A stretch of DNA of 15,023 nt from Chitinophagales bacterium (lineage in GTDB: Bacteria > Bacteroidota > Bacteroidia > Chitinophagales > BACL12). The DNA lies in assembly GCA_014380545.1 (NCBI GenBank), contig JACMJP010000468.1:1-15023 (forward strand), written 5' to 3'. Below, piece by piece: positions 1 to 6,382 of this stretch. Numbering within the stretch: position 1 is the first letter of the stretch; every line of letters begins with the position of its first letter. The notes below the pieces were generated by a model that was given only the letters and a program-made list of their open reading frames with translations, searched no databases and was not told where the DNA came from. Made by a program: the position numbers and the translations under genes.

Positions 1-1
1 A

Positions 2-133
2 GAAGAAGGTAGTTTTATAAGAGAACCGGATGTTGAATATGTGAAAATTTCAAAAACTCAGTATCAAGCAATGGAGAATTTGATAAAAAGTATGGAGAAA
101 CACATTGAAAGTTTAGAGAAAACAAAAAAATAA
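2..133 (+). CDS. 3' end of an unidentified gene (partial)
   Basis: An open frame enters from the left edge and ends at a TAA at 131-133, giving 43 visible residues. The tail is highly charged (KSMEKHIESLEKTKK) and has the heptad-like spacing of an amphipathic helix or short coiled coil. The family cannot be named from this fragment. It lies 37 bases upstream of the next plus-strand gene, so the two may be co-transcribed. It belongs to the putative accessory segment left of the tRNA-Ser scar at 1414-1430. The alternative is that it is a chance open frame, but codon use and the clean stop before the next gene favour a real C-terminus. Confidence 0.55.
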   Translation, partial: EEGSFIREPDVEYVKISKTQYQAMENLIKSMEKHIESLEKTKK

Positions 134-170
134 TATTGTTAAAGTCTTGTAACAAAAGAAATATTTCCAG

Positions 171-572
171 ATGGAATTATTTACATATTTATTTATAGCA
201 TTCGCAGCCCTTTGTTTAATTGCTGGGGTATGGTCATTGGTTGAAAAATCAAGATATAAGAAAAAGATTACAGGTTTAAGAGCAGATGATATTATTACAG
301 AAGGTCAGTATTTAAATGTTCAGGGGCATACAAGAACTTCTGAAGAAACATTGAGGAAATACCAGGCAAGAAACGAAATGGTGAAGCAGATGAAGATTTC
401 AGCGGATAAAGAATTTTCTGATCCTGTTTTCGACAATTTGAAAAAAGATTTTGACATTATTCTTTCCGATGAATTTGCAGATCCGAATGATATTATATCG
501 ACTTATACAAGCCTGCTAAATATAAAAATAAGATTAGGGGGATTGAAATTTATAAGTGGTTTTATATTCTAA
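171..572 (+). CDS. Small membrane protein, frameshifted near its 3' end
   Basis: A 133-residue protein of unknown family, starting at ATG 171. Residues 2-24 form one hydrophobic segment (FTYLFIAFAALCLIAGVW), followed by a basic stretch (KSRYKKK) and a soluble mostly helical region of about 95 residues rich in Lys, Asp and Glu. The frame ends abruptly in GFIF at 570-572. Just past a G5 run at 537-541, the -1 frame continues as IEIYKWFYILTVAGTIIG and ends at a TAG at 614-616, which gives a convincing second transmembrane helix. The intact protein would therefore have about 148 residues with a membrane segment at each end. A missing G in the run (true mutation or base-calling error) or programmed -1 slippage would explain it. 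The coding character is convincing; the function is unknown. Confidence 0.7.
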   Translation: MELFTYLFIAFAALCLIAGVWSLVEKSRYKKKITGLRADDIITEGQYLNVQGHTRTSEETLRKYQARNEMVKQMKISADKEFSDPVFDNLKKDFDIILSDEFADPNDIISTYTSLLNIKIRLGGLKFISGFIF

Positions 573-616
573 CTGTAGCAGGTACAATTATAGGACTGAT
601 CATTGGCTTTTTTTAG
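542..616 (+). pseudogene. Out-of-frame C-terminal transmembrane tail of the 171-572 gene
   Basis: In the frame starting at 542 the sequence encodes 24 residues, IEIYKWFYILTVAGTIIG followed by LIIGFF, then TAG. A charged/aromatic lead-in plus about 19 hydrophobic residues is a typical membrane helix. The frame has no start codon of its own nearby, so it only makes sense as the end of the upstream gene. Six Gs instead of five at 537-541 would join the frames. Confidence 0.55.
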
Positions 617-731
617 CTCTTTTATTTGAGCGATCAGTTTCAATCATTGACCATGTATACATAAACCAGATAAAACATATGCAAATAAGAGTAAGAACAA
701 AAGCCCAAATAGGTAACGTAATTGTGATCAT
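600..731 (-). CDS. Candidate tiny single-pass membrane protein (43 aa)
   Basis: The minus strand has an ATG at 731-729 and a TGA at 602-600, encoding 43 residues. Residues 4-28 are strongly hydrophobic and aromatic (ITLPIWAFVLTLICICFIW), followed by a charged tail ending RSNKRAKKSQ. Such a helix plus basic tail fits the positive-inside rule with the tail in the cytoplasm and resembles the small membrane proteins common in mobile elements. It starts 19 bases after the stop of the 53-codon minus-strand ORF, as in a two-gene operon. Its last 17 bases overlap the out-of-frame tail of the converging gene. No homologue is recognised. The hydrophobic profile could arise by chance in AT-rich DNA, hence the modest confidence. 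Confidence 0.35.
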   Translation of the reverse strand: MITITLPIWAFVLTLICICFIWFMYTWSMIETDRSNKRAKKSQ

Positions 732-750
732 AAAACAAAATTAATAAATA

Positions 751-912
751 TCAGCACACATCCTTAATAAATTTTGCAATACGCAGCAGTTCTTTTTTAT
801 GTATCAATTTTTTCTCCTTTAAGCACAAACGATGAAGTAATTTAATTGGAATGACAGGTTTCTTTTGCAGGAACAAAGCAATAGCATGCTCCCTACGGGT
901 TAGAGCTTTCAT
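751..912 (-). CDS. Candidate small basic protein (53 aa), divergent from the HTH regulator
   Basis: The minus strand has an ATG at 912-910 and a TGA at 753-751, giving 53 residues beginning MKALTRREHAIALFLQKK. The product is very basic (many Lys and Arg) and helix-prone, with no membrane segment; a small nucleic-acid-binding role is possible but unproven. It lies head-to-head with the HTH gene at 988, with a 75-base divergent promoter region between them, an arrangement typical of a regulator and its target. It is followed after 19 bases by the 43-residue membrane ORF. No clear ribosome-binding site is visible, which is normal in Bacteroidota. Confidence 0.35.
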   Translation of the reverse strand: MKALTRREHAIALFLQKKPVIPIKLLHRLCLKEKKLIHKKELLRIAKFIKDVC

Positions 913-962
913 GTAGTCAAATTTGTGCGGCGGAAAATAAAAACGATTGCATTATTAAGATA

Positions 963-973
963 TTGTTAAACAA
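963..973. promoter_or_regulatory. Small palindrome in the divergent promoter region, possible operator
   Basis: TTGTT-A-AACAA is a perfect palindrome with a single central base, centred 20 bases upstream of the HTH gene's ATG and within the 75-base divergent intergenic region. XRE-type regulators commonly bind such short dyads to autoregulate. The site is short and AT-rich, so it could be coincidental. Confidence 0.25.
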
Positions 974-987
974 ACATAATATGACAA

Positions 988-1344
988 ATGCCGAAGATCG
1001 ATAAAAATAAAAAGCATCTTTCCAAAGAAATAAATGAGCGGTTCCTCAACGCTATGGACCAGATAATCCGGAGCGGGCAGGCAAAGAATATTAAGGATTT
1101 TTGCGATAAGCTGCCATGCGAAGTTAGCCAGGTGCATTATATGGAAAAGGGCACCCGATACCCTACAATTGAAATGCTGGGGGCTATCGTGCAGCAATTT
1201 AATATTTCTGAAACATATTTATTGAGAGGTCAGCGCCCAATAATAATGAATATTTATGAGCGCATAAATAACCTCGAAACAGCAATGCAGGAGGTAGAAA
1301 ATAAATTGCTGGCGTTACACAAACCCGTTACACAAGCACCCTAA
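988..1344 (+). CDS. Small XRE-like helix-turn-helix transcriptional regulator with C-terminal coiled coil
   Basis: The 118-residue protein has a basic N-terminus (PKIDKNKKHLSKE), then an XRE-like helix-turn-helix fold at about 18-82. Visible hallmarks are NIKDFCDKLPCEVSQVHYME as helices 2-3, the turn KGTRYPTIEML, and the closing QQFNISETYLLRG typical of Bacteroidota HTH proteins (waiting for 'lak.f.v...yll.g'). Residues 88-111 (YERINNLETAMQEVENKLLAL) form a short coiled coil, presumably for dimerisation. ATG 988 is preferred because the ATG at 981 runs into a stop after seven codons. GC content over 1021-1200 is 46% by hand count, against 25-28% in samples from the large genes, which suggests recent acquisition. 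It is divergent from two tiny minus-strand ORFs that it may control. It sits just inside the proposed element boundary. Confidence 0.8.
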   Translation: MPKIDKNKKHLSKEINERFLNAMDQIIRSGQAKNIKDFCDKLPCEVSQVHYMEKGTRYPTIEMLGAIVQQFNISETYLLRGQRPIIMNIYERINNLETAMQEVENKLLALHKPVTQAP

Positions 1345-1360
1345 AACTTAAAAATACCAA

Positions 1361-1477
1361 ATGCGAAAAGTAGTGATTTACAAAGCGTTAGAAAAACAGA
1401 AAAAGACATTAGAGAATCCCTCTCTCTCCGCACTCACCTTCTGTATTTATCCACAGAAGGTTTTTTATTTTGAGTAA
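1361..1477 (+). CDS. Candidate 38-codon ORF that crosses the putative attachment site
   Basis: ATG 1361 lies 16 bases after the HTH gene's stop and opens a frame to TAA 1475-1477. The first 18 residues (MRKVVIYKALEKQKKTLE) look like a natural N-terminus. The rest is translated from the tRNA-Ser remnant and the terminator hairpin, so it is unlikely to be native protein. A reasonable inference is an element gene whose 3' end was exchanged when the element integrated and which might read through attP in the circular form. It may equally be non-coding. Confidence 0.25.
   Translation: MRKVVIYKALEKQKKTLENPSLSALTFCIYPQKVFYFE
1414..1430 (+). other. Displaced 3' end of a tRNA-Ser, probable attachment-site scar
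   Basis: GAATCCCTCTCTCTCCG parses exactly as a tRNA 3' end: T-loop end GAAT, T-stem strand CCCTC, seven-base acceptor strand TCTCTCC, and discriminator G, which is the serine identity base. The complementary acceptor would be GGAGAGA, as in many tRNA-Ser genes. Upstream bases (1345-1413) contain no anticodon arm, D-arm or variable arm, so it is not a complete gene. An intrinsic terminator follows within seven bases. This is what remains downstream of an element that integrated into the 3' end of tRNA-Ser. A chance CT-rich match is the alternative. Confidence 0.5.
1437..1470 (+). terminator. Intrinsic terminator just after the tRNA-Ser remnant
   Basis: A perfect 8-bp stem CCTTCTGT (1437-1444) / ACAGAAGG (1453-1460) with an 8-base loop is followed immediately by TTTTTTATTT. 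Its position seven bases after the tRNA discriminator base suggests it was the terminator of the original tRNA-Ser gene. It may now end transcription leaving the HTH gene. Confidence 0.8.
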
Positions 1478-1552
1478 ATAATTTTTTATCTCTCATTTTT
1501 TTGTCATAACTTTCATGTGAACTCTGATTATTTCATATAAAACTTCAAACTA

Positions 1553-1990
1553 ATGTCCACAGTACATAAGATTCTTGAAAAAAAAGGGAAGGAATTATTT
1601 TCTGTTCCTTCATCTGTTACCGTATATGATGCACTTAAGGAAATGGCTCAGCGCAATATCGGGGCTATCATTGTAATGGATGGCAATGTTTTCAAAGGGT
1701 TATTTACTGAAAGGGATTACGCACGAAAGGTAATTCTGCGGGACAGAACATCCCGTGATACTTTTCTGCATGAAGTTCTTGACGAAGATTATTTTACAGT
1801 AACTACATCAACACCTATTAATCATTGCATGAATCTTATAACAGATCATTCCATTCGTTACCTTCCTGTTTTGGAAGATGGTGAATTTATCGGGCTCATT
1901 TCTGTAGGAGATGTTGTGCAGTATATAATAGAAGACCAGCAATATACTTTGCACCAGATGGAAAGTTATATATCTGATTCCCGGGGTTAA
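1553..1990 (+). CDS. Tandem CBS-domain protein
   Basis: A 145-residue cytoplasmic protein made almost entirely of two CBS domains (a Bateman module), at about 8-66 and 76-130. The first carries the typical NIGAIIVMDGNVFKGLFTE followed by RDYARKV, and the second IRYLPVLEDGEFIGLISVGD followed by VVQYIIEDQ. Such pairs bind adenine nucleotides or similar ligands in the cleft between the domains and act as energy or ligand sensors. In stand-alone proteins of this length the partner is usually unknown. There is no attached enzyme or channel domain. The start ATG 1553 gives the standard family length. It is the first gene right of the tRNA-Ser scar and probably backbone. Family assignment is secure; the physiological role is not. 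Confidence 0.9.
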   Translation: MSTVHKILEKKGKELFSVPSSVTVYDALKEMAQRNIGAIIVMDGNVFKGLFTERDYARKVILRDRTSRDTFLHEVLDEDYFTVTTSTPINHCMNLITDHSIRYLPVLEDGEFIGLISVGDVVQYIIEDQQYTLHQMESYISDSRG

Positions 1991-2019
1991 TATTATAACT
2001 GTTCTGAGTTTAGTTTTTC

Positions 2020-2027
2020 TATTTTTG
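2020..2027 (+). promoter_or_regulatory. Candidate Bacteroidota -7 box upstream of the Asp-box protein gene
   Basis: TATTTTTG matches the Bacteroidota sigma-A -7 consensus TAnnTTTG. Transcription would start near 2033-2035, which leaves a usable leader if translation begins at ATG 2051 but almost none for ATG 2039. No good TTG -33 box was seen at the expected spacing. Confidence 0.35.
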
Positions 2028-2038
2028 ACTTGTTATAA

Positions 2039-5000
2039 ATGATAAGCAATATGAAAAACTATTTCCTTTCGCTTCTTATAGTATTTGCTGAAATTGCTAT
2101 TGCGCAAAAAAATAAAACAGCAACTGATGCTCCATTACCATTTGATACTGCGATAACGAACGAAATACAATTTCGCTGCATAGGTCCGTGGAGGGGCGGA
2201 AGGAGCACTGCAGTTGCGGGCGATTTACAGGATAAAAACCTATTTTATTTTGGCTCAACCGGAGGAGGTGTTTGGAAAACAATAGATGGAGGAAATAACT
2301 GGAAAAATATTTCTGATGGATTTTTTGGAGGAAGCATTGGTTCAGTTGCAGTAAGTAAATCAGATCCTTCAATAATATATGTGGGTACCGGTGAAAATAG
2401 TTTAAGGGGAAATGTGAGTGAAGGAAACGGAATCTGGAAGACAGAAAATGGAGGACGTACATGGAAAAATATAGGATTAACAGATACACGACATATATTT
2501 CGAATAGTAATTCATCCAAAGAATCCGGACATTGTTTACGTATCAGCATTGGGACATTTATTCGGGCCAAATACTGAAAGGGGGATTTTCAGAACAAAGG
2601 ACGGTGGAAAAACATGGAGTAAAATATTATATGTAAATGAAAATGTTGGCGCATGCGATTTAATTATTGATCCAACGGAACCGAATAATTTACTTGTCTC
2701 ATTCTGGAATGTGAAAAGAACACCTTACAGTTTAGAGAGCGGGGGGATCGGTTCAGGAATTTATAAAACAACTGATGGAGGAGATAATTGGATAAATATT
2801 TCAAACAATAAAGGTTTACCGAAAGACACATTGGGAATTATCGGCATTACAATTTGTCCATCCAATCCAAATAAATATTATGCAATTATTGAATCAAAAA
2901 CGGGAGGTGTCTTTGTTAGCGAAGATGCCGGAAAAACCTGGAATAAAACAAACGATGAAAGTAAATTGCGGCAAAGGGCATGGTATTTTTCAAAAATATT
3001 TGCTGACCCGAAAGATGAAAATATTATTTATGTTTTAAATGTTCAGTTTTGGAAGAGTATTGATGGCGGAAAAACTTTTAATCAAATAAATACTCCGCAT
3101 GGCGATCATCATGATCTTTGGATTGACCCGAATGATGGCAACAGAATGATAATTGGAGACGATGGAGGTGCACAAATTTCTTTTGATAGTGGAAAGAACT
3201 GGAGTACATATCAAAATCAGCCAACGGCGCAATTTTATAGAGTGAGCACTGATAATGCTGTTCCTTACCGAATACTCGGTGCACAACAGGATAACTCAAG
3301 TGTAAGAATAAGACATCGAAGTTTGGATGGAGAAATTGACGGCAATGATTGGGAACCAACTGCAGGATTCGAAAGCGGCCACATAGTTGCAGATCCAAAA
3401 AATCCTGATATTGTTTATGGCGGAAATTATTCAGGCTTCCTTGGTATGTTTAATCATATTACAAATGATAACCGTGCACTCACTGTATGGCCCGAAGATC
3501 CGATAGGGCAGGGTGGTGAATTTTTAAAGTATAGGTTTCAATGGAATTTTCCTATCTTTTTTTCTCCGCATGATTCAACAACTTTATATGCAGCGGGAAA
3601 TGTTTTATTTAAAACAACTGATAAAGGAACAACATGGGTTCCCATCTCTCCTGACCTTACTACAAATGATAAGAGCAAACAGCAAAAATCAGGAGGCATT
3701 ATTACAAAAGATAATACAGGAGTTGAAATGTATTGTACCATTTTCGCTGCTGCTGAATCAGTACTTGAAAAAGATTTGATTTATGCAGGGAGCGATGACG
3801 GATTATTACATGTAACAAAAGACGGAGGAAAAAATTGGGAGAATATAACACCTCCCGACCTTCCAAGATTTACGTTGTTTAATTGTATTGAAATTGATCC
3901 GTTTGATAAAGGAAAAATGTATTTTGCTGCAACAAGATATAAACTGGATGATAACACTCCTTATTTATATGTAACAAAAGATTACGGCAGAACTTGGAAA
4001 AAAATTACAAAGGGAATCAATCCAAATCATTTTACAAGAGTTATTCGTTGCGACCAGAAAATAAAAGGATTGTTGTATTGCGGAACTGAAAATGGTTTAT
4101 ACATTTCTTATGATGAAGGAAATAATTGGTTTGCATTTCAAAATAATTTACCCATCGTTCCCATAACAGATATTACAATCAAAAATAATGACCTTATCAT
4201 CGCAACTCAGGGAAGAAGTTTTTGGATATTAGATGACCTGAGTATTCTGCAAAGCATGAATTATGAAATTGCGAAACACCCTGCAGGAGCGGGAGAAAAG
4301 AATTTACATGTTTATCCTGTTCGGAACAGTTTTTTAATTGGAGGATCTCAAAATGAAAAACCAGTAAATGCGGGGATGAACCCTAAACCCGGAGTTGTAA
4401 TAAATTATTATTTAAAAAATGATCCCGATACGAATGCAGTTGAAGTAACTATTTATGATCATATGGATTCTGTAATTAAAATTTTCAGTACAAAAGCTTC
4501 CGATAAAGATCTGCAATTTAAAGCCGGAAAAGGGTTAAATCAATTTTCCTGGGATATGCAATACCCGCCGGCAAAAAAAATTGACGGAATGTTTTTATGG
4601 AATGGAACACCCACTGGTTTAGCAGCTGCGCCGGGAAATTATAAAACCAAAATAAAATATGGGAAGGATTCAGTCATAACGGAATTTATAATCCTGCGCA
4701 ATCCAAATTCAGAAGTTACTGATGAAGATCACATCCTTCAACATCAATTTCTTGAACAGATAACTGATAAGTTCAATGAAACACAGGCTGCCATCCTTGA
4801 AATACGATCATTAAGAACACAATTAAATGATTATGTTTCAAAACTTGGAGATAAATGTCCAAAAGAATTAAAAGATAAATCTGAGGAAATTAATAAACAG
4901 CTTACAGCTATAGAAGATGTATTATATGAAACCAAAAATAAAAGCGAACAGGATATGTTGAATCATGGCATAAAACTCAATGATAAATTAGCAGGATTGT

Positions 5001-5179
5001 ATAATGCAGTTTCATTCGGAAATTTCCGCCCTTCACAAAATTCAAAAGAAGTCTTTAATGATCTGTCAAAACAAATTGATGTGCAGCTCGAAAAACTAAA
5101 TCAAATTAAGAAAACCGATATTGCAGCAATGAATGAATTAATAAGAAAAAATAATTTACCGGCAATCATTACTAAATAA
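2039..5179 (+). CDS. Exported Asp-box (BNR/sortilin-like) beta-propeller protein
   Basis: A 1046-residue secreted protein. Residues 5-22 (MKNYFLSLLIVFAEIAIA) are a signal peptide; the second ATG at 2051 is the likelier start because it begins directly at the signal peptide. At least eleven Asp-box motifs of the form S/T-x-D-x-G-x-T/N-W are visible, for example TIDGGNNW (81), TENGGRTW (135), TKDGGKTW (186), TTDGGDNW (244), SIDGGKTF (340), TTDKGTTW (526), TKDGGKNW (593), TKDYGRTW (646). They mark the blades of two or more propellers, as in VPS10/sortilin and BNR proteins. ATQGRSFWILDD at about 722-733 closes the propeller region. A beta-rich domain (about 760-900) and a helical, coiled-coil-prone tail (about 905-1040) follow. 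No T9SS sorting domain is seen. No sialidase catalytic set was identified; annotation as a glycosyl hydrolase would rest on Asp boxes alone. Substrate unknown. Confidence 0.85.
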   Translation: MISNMKNYFLSLLIVFAEIAIAQKNKTATDAPLPFDTAITNEIQFRCIGPWRGGRSTAVAGDLQDKNLFYFGSTGGGVWKTIDGGNNWKNISDGFFGGSIGSVAVSKSDPSIIYVGTGENSLRGNVSEGNGIWKTENGGRTWKNIGLTDTRHIFRIVIHPKNPDIVYVSALGHLFGPNTERGIFRTKDGGKTWSKILYVNENVGACDLIIDPTEPNNLLVSFWNVKRTPYSLESGGIGSGIYKTTDGGDNWINISNNKGLPKDTLGIIGITICPSNPNKYYAIIESKTGGVFVSEDAGKTWNKTNDESKLRQRAWYFSKIFADPKDENIIYVLNVQFWKSIDGGKTFNQINTPHGDHHDLWIDPNDGNRMIIGDDGGAQISFDSGKNWSTYQNQPTAQFYRVSTDNAVPYRILGAQQDNSSVRIRHRSLDGEIDGNDWEPTAGFESGHIVADPKNPDIVYGGNYSGFLGMFNHITNDNRALTVWPEDPIGQGGEFLKYRFQWNFPIFFSPHDSTTLYAAGNVLFKTTDKGTTWVPISPDLTTNDKSKQQKSGGIITKDNTGVEMYCTIFAAAESVLEKDLIYAGSDDGLLHVTKDGGKNWENITPPDLPRFTLFNCIEIDPFDKGKMYFAATRYKLDDNTPYLYVTKDYGRTWKKITKGINPNHFTRVIRCDQKIKGLLYCGTENGLYISYDEGNNWFAFQNNLPIVPITDITIKNNDLIIATQGRSFWILDDLSILQSMNYEIAKHPAGAGEKNLHVYPVRNSFLIGGSQNEKPVNAGMNPKPGVVINYYLKNDPDTNAVEVTIYDHMDSVIKIFSTKASDKDLQFKAGKGLNQFSWDMQYPPAKKIDGMFLWNGTPTGLAAAPGNYKTKIKYGKDSVITEFIILRNPNSEVTDEDHILQHQFLEQITDKFNETQAAILEIRSLRTQLNDYVSKLGDKCPKELKDKSEEINKQLTAIEDVLYETKNKSEQDMLNHGIKLNDKLAGLYNAVSFGNFRPSQNSKEVFNDLSKQIDVQLEKLNQIKKTDIAAMNELIRKNNLPAIITK

Positions 5180-5533
5180 ATTGCCATGTGTGAATAAAAA
5201 TTTATCCCGAAAATGATTTTCATAAAAGTGATATGAGAACTTATTTCATTAAAATTCTTAATATCTTCTTGACGGGTAAGTGACAAATAAGAATGGTTTT
5301 TCATTTCAAAATAAAGCTGTGATAATATCTGATTATCGGTTTTATATCAGGCTCAAACACCTATAAAATTCAAAATATTTATTATAATTATCAGCATTTC
5401 AAACACACGAAACTGCCATCAACTTACTTTTTTTAAAATTTTTCTCATGTTTTTTTTTGAATTTCGAAATTTTCATTTACTTTCGTTTCACATTGTCCCT
5501 GAATTACATACCTCTTTTTGTTAACCGTGGCGG

Positions 5534-5578
5534 AGGTAGCACAGCACAGGCTTAACTGACCTGTGTCTGTGACTACCT
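5534..5578. repeat. Long bulged inverted repeat (17 bp stem, 9-base loop)
   Basis: AGGTAGCACAGCACAGG (5534-5550) pairs with CCTGTGTCTGTGACTACCT (5560-5578). All 17 bases of the left arm pair; the right arm carries two single-base bulges (T5566, A5572). The loop is CTTAACTGA. It is much more GC-rich than the surrounding DNA. No T-run follows on either strand, so it is not a standard terminator. It could be a structured RNA, an operator or a REP/MITE-like repeat. Confidence 0.7.
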
Positions 5579-5595
5579 TATAGAAAATTTCCTTC

Positions 5596-5603
5596 TATAT
5601 TTG
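5596..5603 (+). promoter_or_regulatory. Candidate Bacteroidota -7 box for the outer-membrane barrel gene
   Basis: TATATTTG is a perfect TAnnTTTG and ends 16 bases before the ATG at 5620, implying a leader of about 10 bases. The expected -33 region falls on the edge of the 5534-5578 hairpin and lacks a clear TTG. Confidence 0.4.
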
Positions 5604-5619
5604 TTTCAAAACTTAACAC

Positions 5620-6372
5620 ATGAAAAAAATACTTTTGATAGCAGGTATGCTACTCATAATGCATAGGGGATTAAGATCACAGGTAATTAATATTGAAAGT
5701 TACAGGATACGAACAGATACAAGCGGGTGGGCAGGAAGCGCTGATGTTTCATTATACCTTGCCAAATATGATGAACCTATTCTTACATTTCTTACAAATT
5801 TACAATTACAATATAAGGAAGGTAAAAGTTTGTTTCTTATGTTAACGGATCTGGCAAGTGTTCAAACTGATGAAGAAAAGTTTGTTAGTTCAGGATTTCA
5901 GCATTTCAGGTATAATTATAAAATTACCGACAGGTTTGTTTGGGAAGCATTTGTACAGGGACAATATAATGCACCGCTTGCTATTGACTGGAGGTTTTTA
6001 ACAGGAACAGGGCCAAGGTTTAAATTAGTTGGGACTGATAAATTCAGAATGTATATTGCAGCATTATATATGTTCGAGCTGGAAAAAAATACCGGAATAG
6101 AAGACCCTATAAATGCGAACAGGTTAAGCTCATATATTTCCTTCACACTGGAGACAAATGAAAATTATACGCTCACATCAACAACATATTATCAACCCAA
6201 CTTTGCTGATTTTGCTGATTACAGAATTTCAACTGCATTAAATTTAAAAACGTACTTTGGAAAATACGGATACATGAAATTAAAATATTCTCTTTTAGAT
6301 GATAAAGCTCCTGCCGAAGGTGTTCCGGAAACTACTTATAATTTATCCGGTGGTTTAGGTTTTGAGTTTTAA
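5620..6372 (+). CDS. DUF481/YdiY-like outer-membrane beta-barrel protein
   Basis: A 250-residue protein with a signal peptide (MKKILLIAGMLLIMHRGLRS, cleaved before Gln21). The mature part is built of alternating amphipathic strands rich in Tyr, Phe and Asn. The stretches YKITDRFVWEAFVQGQYNAP, WRFLTGTGPRFKLV, FRMYIAALYMFELEK and YTLTSTTYYQPNFADFADYR match the pattern of the DUF481 (salt-induced outer-membrane protein, YdiY) family. The chain ends in GLGFEF, and a C-terminal Phe is the usual BAM recognition residue of barrel proteins. The length is typical for an 8-12-strand barrel. It is transcribed alone and converges on mutS with a 10-base gap and no terminator between. Substrate or pore function is unknown. 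Confidence 0.8.
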   Translation: MKKILLIAGMLLIMHRGLRSQVINIESYRIRTDTSGWAGSADVSLYLAKYDEPILTFLTNLQLQYKEGKSLFLMLTDLASVQTDEEKFVSSGFQHFRYNYKITDRFVWEAFVQGQYNAPLAIDWRFLTGTGPRFKLVGTDKFRMYIAALYMFELEKNTGIEDPINANRLSSYISFTLETNENYTLTSTTYYQPNFADFADYRISTALNLKTYFGKYGYMKLKYSLLDDKAPAEGVPETTYNLSGGLGFEF

Positions 6373-6382
6373 TGCCCGATAA

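Larger units (their letters stand above)
5180..5619. other. 440-base intergenic region with palindrome and long hairpin
   Basis: No coding frame with support was found here. It is AT-rich with T-runs (nine Ts at 5450-5458), a 12-bp perfect palindrome AATTTCGAAATT at 5460-5471, a 17-bp bulged hairpin at 5534-5578 and a TAnnTTTG box at 5596-5603. No obvious terminator follows the upstream gene. Confidence 0.6.

Noticed and set aside
556..744. 62-codon plus-strand frame after the small membrane protein
   Set aside because: It lies in the third frame, overlaps the better-supported hydrophobic tail and the minus-strand membrane ORF, and its product looks random.
955..1197. 80-codon minus-strand frame over the start of the HTH gene
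   Set aside because: It is antisense to a clear HTH gene and has no recognisable domain or signal.
2097..3398. Several long minus-strand frames inside the Asp-box gene
   Set aside because: Antisense shadows of a strongly supported gene; products have no domain character.
5321..5337. Hairpin GATAAT/ATTATC as a terminator of the Asp-box gene
   Set aside because: It lies 140 bases after the stop, the stem is AT-only except one pair, and no proper T-run follows.
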